This document shows positions 60,350-64,000 of a stretch of 64,000 nucleotides of DNA, piece after piece. The first letter of the stretch is position 1. Each line of letters starts with the position of its first letter. Under the pieces are notes generated by a model. The model had not been told where the DNA came from and searched no databases. It saw only the letters and a program-made list of their open reading frames with translations. Location: assembly GCA_963796325.1 (NCBI GenBank), contig CAWCLF010000001.1, positions 1,488,001 to 1,552,000 of the forward strand. Direction: 5' to 3'. Source of the DNA: CAVYGN01 sp963796325. GTDB taxonomy: Bacteria > Spirochaetota > Brevinematia > Brevinematales > JAOACQ01. The translations under genes and the position numbers were made by a program.

Positions 60350-62206
60350 ATGAAAAATTACATTAAGATAGTTGCGGCGATGCCCGCAATGTTCATGGTA
60401 TTTTTAATTGCTTCGAACTGCAATCTCAACAACGGCGGCGGCGGCAGCTCGAGTTCGAGCGGCGGCGGCGGCTATAGCGGAACCGTTATCATAAACGAGG
60501 TCGGAAGCTCGACAAATACGAATTCAAGATGGTTCGAAGTTTACAACAATTCCGGGAGCGACGCACAGCTCTCCGATTACACCCTGAGGTGCTGGGGCAT
60601 GAATGCCGCCACCGGAGCGCCGACGGGCTCGGTAATCACGTTATCTGTACCGTCCCTCGTGCTGCATGCAGGATCATATGCGGTTGTGAGGGGCGCGATA
60701 AGCGGATACTCGCAGAACACGAGCCAGCTCGTATGGGTAGGGAGCGGCCAGACAGTTCCTTACTGGAGCACGAGCGGATTTGTCGAACTTGTTAAAAACA
60801 ACGGCACGGCCGATTTCGTGAGCTTCGGCGGCGATTCCACGGCCCCGACGACCCCGGGCTTCTGGAGCGGCGGGGACGCGCCCTATTTAACGAACGCGGC
60901 AGGCGCGAGCATCGGCAGGGACGGCGCTAGCGGCGACACTCAAAGCGCATCCGACTGGACCTTCCATGCCTTTGCAACACCCGGCGGCCCTAACGACGTC
61001 ACTTCGGACGCCGATTCGGTAGGCGACGGCATACCCGACTGCGCCAAGCAGCCAGGCTCGACTTATGCCGGGCTTCCGCTTAACGCCTGGGGCGCGACGC
61101 CCGGCACGACTAACATTTTCGTGCACATAGATTACATGGGCGGCAGCGATCCCGCCTGCACGCCCAGAAAAGAGGCCCTCGACAAGGTAACGGCGGTTTT
61201 CGCTGCACACGGCATACTCATTCATTTCGACGTCGGGAACCTCTTCACGAGCTCGGTAAACCCATCTCTCTACAACCTCGACAACAAGAGCCACCAGGTC
61301 CCGCTCAGCCAGGCAATAGCGATAGGCGACTTTTCCGGGTATGCGAACCTGTATGCATACAAATATTCCTACGATTTCGAACTTGCAAAGAGGCAGATCT
61401 TCCATTACTGTCTCATCGCGTATTCCCAGAACGCCGACGGGTCGCCGGGGTCTTCGGGTGTATCCGAGCTTCCGGGAAACGATTATCTTGTATCCCTGGG
61501 GAACTGGGGACTGGCCGTATCGCCTGCGTCTGAGCTTAACAGGCTCATAAACTACCAGGCCGCGACTATAATGCACGAACTGGGCCACAACCTGGGCCTT
61601 CGCCATGGAGGTCCGATAGACGAGAACTACAAGCCTAATTATTACAGCATCATGAACTACATGTACCAGCTCGAGGGCCTGCCCCCGACAAACAGCACAC
61701 CGAACTATCAACAGGGCGACAGGTACTATTTTTACAGGTATTTTAATGTAGGTAATGCATCATTTAGTTCATATTTTCCTGATTATCCCAATTATAACGC
61801 TGATATGACAAACAGTTCGATTTCAGATCCATCCGTCTGCGCCATGGATTATTCGAGCGGAACTTTCAACTCAATCGATGAAAATTTAGTGAGCGAATCG
61901 GGGGGTCTCGGTGAAAACGTTGCTTATGTGGATTACGACGGAAGCCACGGTCAGAACGACGGTTACCCATTGATATTGAACCCTTACCAGTATTCATCGC
62001 CAGGCGATAAAACCAGTCGTGAAACTCTTCTCGACCATAACGACTGGGCCGCGCTCGACTATTTCTTCGCCAGGAACACTTCGGGCGACAGCACGGGGAC
62101 GGTGCGTTCCGGAGGGCTCAGGATGCCTAAAGATGTGATAGGCGACGACCGCCAGAAGATAGTCGTCGAGACACTGACCCGGCCTCCTTTCGGAAGGAAA
62201 TGGTGA
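60350..62206 (+). CDS. Lamin-tail-domain lipoprotein with zinc metallopeptidase motif
   Basis: A 618-residue lipoprotein. The signal ends ASNC, then a Gly/Ser linker. Residues 45-150 form a lamin-tail domain (VIINEVGSSTNTNSRWFEVY). The C-terminal half carries the extended zinc motif MHELGHNLGLRHGG (HExxHxxGxxH) and a downstream turn region NYYSIMNYMYQ with the Met-turn, as in metzincins. It should be a surface-anchored protease. Base composition is high-GC up to about 61735, then drops for about 100 bases, then recovers. Confidence 0.8.
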   Translation: MKNYIKIVAAMPAMFMVFLIASNCNLNNGGGGSSSSSGGGGYSGTVIINEVGSSTNTNSRWFEVYNNSGSDAQLSDYTLRCWGMNAATGAPTGSVITLSVPSLVLHAGSYAVVRGAISGYSQNTSQLVWVGSGQTVPYWSTSGFVELVKNNGTADFVSFGGDSTAPTTPGFWSGGDAPYLTNAAGASIGRDGASGDTQSASDWTFHAFATPGGPNDVTSDADSVGDGIPDCAKQPGSTYAGLPLNAWGATPGTTNIFVHIDYMGGSDPACTPRKEALDKVTAVFAAHGILIHFDVGNLFTSSVNPSLYNLDNKSHQVPLSQAIAIGDFSGYANLYAYKYSYDFELAKRQIFHYCLIAYSQNADGSPGSSGVSELPGNDYLVSLGNWGLAVSPASELNRLINYQAATIMHELGHNLGLRHGGPIDENYKPNYYSIMNYMYQLEGLPPTNSTPNYQQGDRYYFYRYFNVGNASFSSYFPDYPNYNADMTNSSISDPSVCAMDYSSGTFNSIDENLVSESGGLGENVAYVDYDGSHGQNDGYPLILNPYQYSSPGDKTSRETLLDHNDWAALDYFFARNTSGDSTGTVRSGGLRMPKDVIGDDRQKIVVETLTRPPFGRKW

Positions 62207-62213
62207 TCGGCCG

Positions 62214-62828
62214 ATGAATATAAAATTCATTGCGGTCTGGATCCTGCCGGCTTTGCTTTTCCTGTCCGCATGCGATCCCAGGAATTTATCGATCACGGGG
62301 CTTTCAGCGGGCTTCAGGGGAGGGAACGTCGGCGTATGCAGCCTTGCCGGCGATAAACTCGTACTCGACATTTACGGCGGCGGTTCGACTAACGTTGTCA
62401 CGGTATCGCCGTGGGTTTCCGGCGGAGACCTGCTTGCAAGGATCGAGGGGAGCGATGTCAGGGCCGCGGGCGTTTTCAGCCCCGAAGGGCCCTTCACGGA
62501 GCTTGCATTCGCTAAAGACGGCAGGGAGTTCCTCAGGATCGACAGATCGGCAAGGGCCGGCTACGAAATCCTGCCCGGTGTAAAAATATCCGGCGGCGGG
62601 ATCATTAAAAAAATGGACGCCGGTACAAGGTCCTGGGCGGAGGTTTTGATCGTTTCCGGAGGATCGACGAATACAGCAAGGCCGGGCGAACCGGTCATGC
62701 TTGCGGCGGGCGGCGGCAAATGGGCCTTCATCCTGGCGGGGGCTTCGGTACCGGGAGCTCCGCGCGAAGGGATCCGGGGAGAGGACCCGGGATTTATCGC
62801 GGATTTCGTGCTGGTGAAGGAAGAATAG
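62214..62828 (+). CDS. Hypothetical lipoprotein
   Basis: A 204-residue protein with a lipoprotein signal ending LSAC. The mature part is beta-rich, with Gly-rich turns (SGGDLLARIEGSDVRAAGV). It starts eight bases after the stop of the metallopeptidase gene and shares its high GC, so they form one unit. No family was recognised. Confidence 0.65.
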   Translation: MNIKFIAVWILPALLFLSACDPRNLSITGLSAGFRGGNVGVCSLAGDKLVLDIYGGGSTNVVTVSPWVSGGDLLARIEGSDVRAAGVFSPEGPFTELAFAKDGREFLRIDRSARAGYEILPGVKISGGGIIKKMDAGTRSWAEVLIVSGGSTNTARPGEPVMLAAGGGKWAFILAGASVPGAPREGIRGEDPGFIADFVLVKEE

Positions 62829-62836
62829 GCTATAGC

Positions 62837-63640
62837 TCATTCCCTGTGGAAAACATTGTCCTCCGAAGGGAAAGCGCCCGACTTTACATCGCCCGCGTAC
62901 GACTCCACGGCTTTTTTTATGATGCCGTGAAGATCGGCGTATTTTTTAACATGCCTTAAATTGGTAGCGGGATCGAGCCCAAGCATATCCGTAATCACGA
63001 GGACCTGCCCGTCAGTGTACCTTCCGGCTCCTATTCCGATAGAGGGTATCGACAGCTTTTCAGTTATCTCCCTTGCGGCTTCTTCGGCAGTGCCTTCAAG
63101 TACGACCGCGAAGGCGCCGGCTTCCTGCAGGGCAAGCGCATCCTTTACAAGTTCGCCGGTTTCCGGCAAAGTCCTGCCCGTTATCCTGCGGCCGTAGCGC
63201 CGTATCGACTGGGGCTTAAGCCCTATGTGGCCCATAACCGGGATCCCGATTCTCGTCATGGCTTTAACGGTAGGGGCGAGATCCGCCCCGCCTTCGATCT
63301 TGACCGCGTCGGACATCGCCTCCTTAAGGCATCTGCCGGCGTTCATGACGCTGTCCTTTTCAGATACCCCGTAGCTCAGGAACGGCATGTCAGCCACGAT
63401 GAACGAACCGGGGGCGCCGCGTCTCACAGCCCCGGCATGGTATATAATTTCATCCAGAGTGACGGGCAGGGTGCTTTCATGTCCTGAAAACACATTCCCC
63501 AGCGAGTCTCCGACAAGGACGATATCGATTTTTACGGATTCGAGAATTTTAGCGGTGAGGGCGTCATAAACCGTCAGCATAACGATCTTTTCCCTGTTTT
63601 TAAAAGAACGGATTTTACTTTCCGTCATATAAGCCTCCAT
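62837..63640 (-). CDS. panB: 3-methyl-2-oxobutanoate hydroxymethyltransferase
   Basis: A 267-residue enzyme: IVMLTVYDALTAKILESVKI, ILVGDSLGNVFSGHESTL (metal Asp), FLSYGVSEKDSVMNAGRCLK, VKIEGG and PVMGHIGLKPQSIRRYG. It makes ketopantoate from 2-oxoisovalerate for pantothenate. It is convergent with the lipoprotein gene, and no panC or panD gene is next to it. Confidence 0.95.
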   Translation of the reverse strand: MEAYMTESKIRSFKNREKIVMLTVYDALTAKILESVKIDIVLVGDSLGNVFSGHESTLPVTLDEIIYHAGAVRRGAPGSFIVADMPFLSYGVSEKDSVMNAGRCLKEAMSDAVKIEGGADLAPTVKAMTRIGIPVMGHIGLKPQSIRRYGRRITGRTLPETGELVKDALALQEAGAFAVVLEGTAEEAAREITEKLSIPSIGIGAGRYTDGQVLVITDMLGLDPATNLRHVKKYADLHGIIKKAVESYAGDVKSGAFPSEDNVFHRE

Positions 63641-63653
63641 GAAACCTACAATG

Positions 63654-64000
63654 TCAATCCCTGTATTTAAGGATAAGCCTGTTTAAAGGGGCGACGGCCG
63701 ACAGCAGGAGCACGATCAGCCATAGCCCGGGATCCGGTATCGGCGCCGTTTTGAAAACCGCATTGAGCGGCCTTATATATATTATGCAGAGGATCATAGC
63801 GAACGTAAGAAGGCTTGAAAAATTAAGCAGCCTGTTCGGCTTCAGGAATTTTTCAAGGAACTTTCCTTCCCTTATTATATAAACCGATATCTGAGGCGAC
63901 AAAAGAGTCACCGCAAAAGCCGCGGTCTGAGCGACCGCCCTGTCCCTTGTTATGCGGAAGGATATGATATAACCGAGCATTATGCACAGGCCGAATAAAA
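63654..64000 (-). CDS. Cation-transporting P-type ATPase, C-terminal part (5' end off window)
   Basis: The frame is open to the right edge. The visible 115 residues resemble the C-terminal membrane domain of calcium/cation P-type ATPases (RTMAFTTLVLSQ-like AVAQTAAFAVTLLSP, LLNFSSLLTFAMILCIIYIR, VFKTAPIPDPGLWLIVLLLS). Three or four membrane segments are visible. The catalytic part, which would confirm the assignment, lies outside the window. Confidence 0.65.
   Translation of the reverse strand, partial: LFGLCIMLGYIISFRITRDRAVAQTAAFAVTLLSPQISVYIIREGKFLEKFLKPNRLLNFSSLLTFAMILCIIYIRPLNAVFKTAPIPDPGLWLIVLLLSAVAPLNRLILKYRD

Noticed and set aside
1..64000. CRISPR array or DGR reverse transcriptase
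   Set aside because: No regularly spaced repeats with spacers were seen, and none of the long frames carries a reverse-transcriptase YxDD motif. The DGR idea therefore depends on genes outside the window.

Overview
The window looks like part of a chromosome from a Gram-negative (diderm) bacterium, best guess a spirochaete-like organism (Treponema and relatives); this assignment is an inference with low confidence. The reasons are several lipoproteins with poly-Ser or Ser/Gly linkers, paired formylglycine-generating-enzyme-fold (FGE/SUMF1) lipoproteins, many ankyrin proteins, a dense c-di-GMP gene complement (PilZ, GGDEF, EAL, HD-GYP), and attC-like foldbacks reminiscent of chromosomal integrons. 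No rRNA or tRNA gene that would settle the taxonomy was recognised.

From 1 to about 36.9 kb the window is accessory DNA crowded with insertion sequences. There are three copies of one IS3-family element (one cut by the left edge, two full 1596-bp copies differing by one base), an IS5/IS1182-type transposase interrupted by IS3, two IS256-family elements each killed by one nonsense codon, an IS21-family element with an apparent target duplication, and decayed IS1380 and IS1595 pieces. Between them lie ankyrin-repeat proteins (five in all), two FGE-fold lipoproteins with hypervariable C-termini, a lipoprotein gene split in its lipobox by IS3, a class III nucleotide cyclase, a RelE-type toxin-antitoxin pair, a HEPN-like protein, a mobile mystery protein A/B (Fic) module, a phage portal remnant, PilZ/DUF2934 pairs, diguanylate cyclases, and a tyrosine recombinase whose catalytic Tyr has become Cys.

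From 36.9 to 41.4 kb are a pabB/pabC-like pair (p-aminobenzoate synthesis), an alpha/beta hydrolase, a decayed histidine kinase and a small Cys-rich protein. From 41.5 to 45.9 kb is a copper operon: a CsoR-type repressor, a CopA P-type ATPase and a large HMA/TauE-like/cupredoxin-like fusion, behind one promoter with a candidate CsoR operator. A TetR regulator and divergent methyltransferase follow, with near-perfect operator palindromes between them.

From 47.4 kb to the right edge the content is mostly conserved housekeeping: metY-like, adenosine deaminase, trmB, gatC, DJ-1/PfpI, a sigma-70 factor, HD-GYP, HU, an OmpR-type regulator, truB, a radical SAM/B12 protein, osmC-like, panB and the C-terminal end of a cation P-type ATPase. 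Inside it sits a high-GC run of exported proteins (59.6-62.8 kb): a FecR-like protein, a lamin-tail metallopeptidase lipoprotein and a small lipoprotein.

The most interesting leads are the two FGE-fold lipoproteins, which look like trans-acting diversity-generating-retroelement targets and share a structured 3' tail; the exact lipobox disruption of a repeat lipoprotein by IS3; the candidate integron cassettes; and the ankyrin, PilZ and DUF2934 paralogue expansion.
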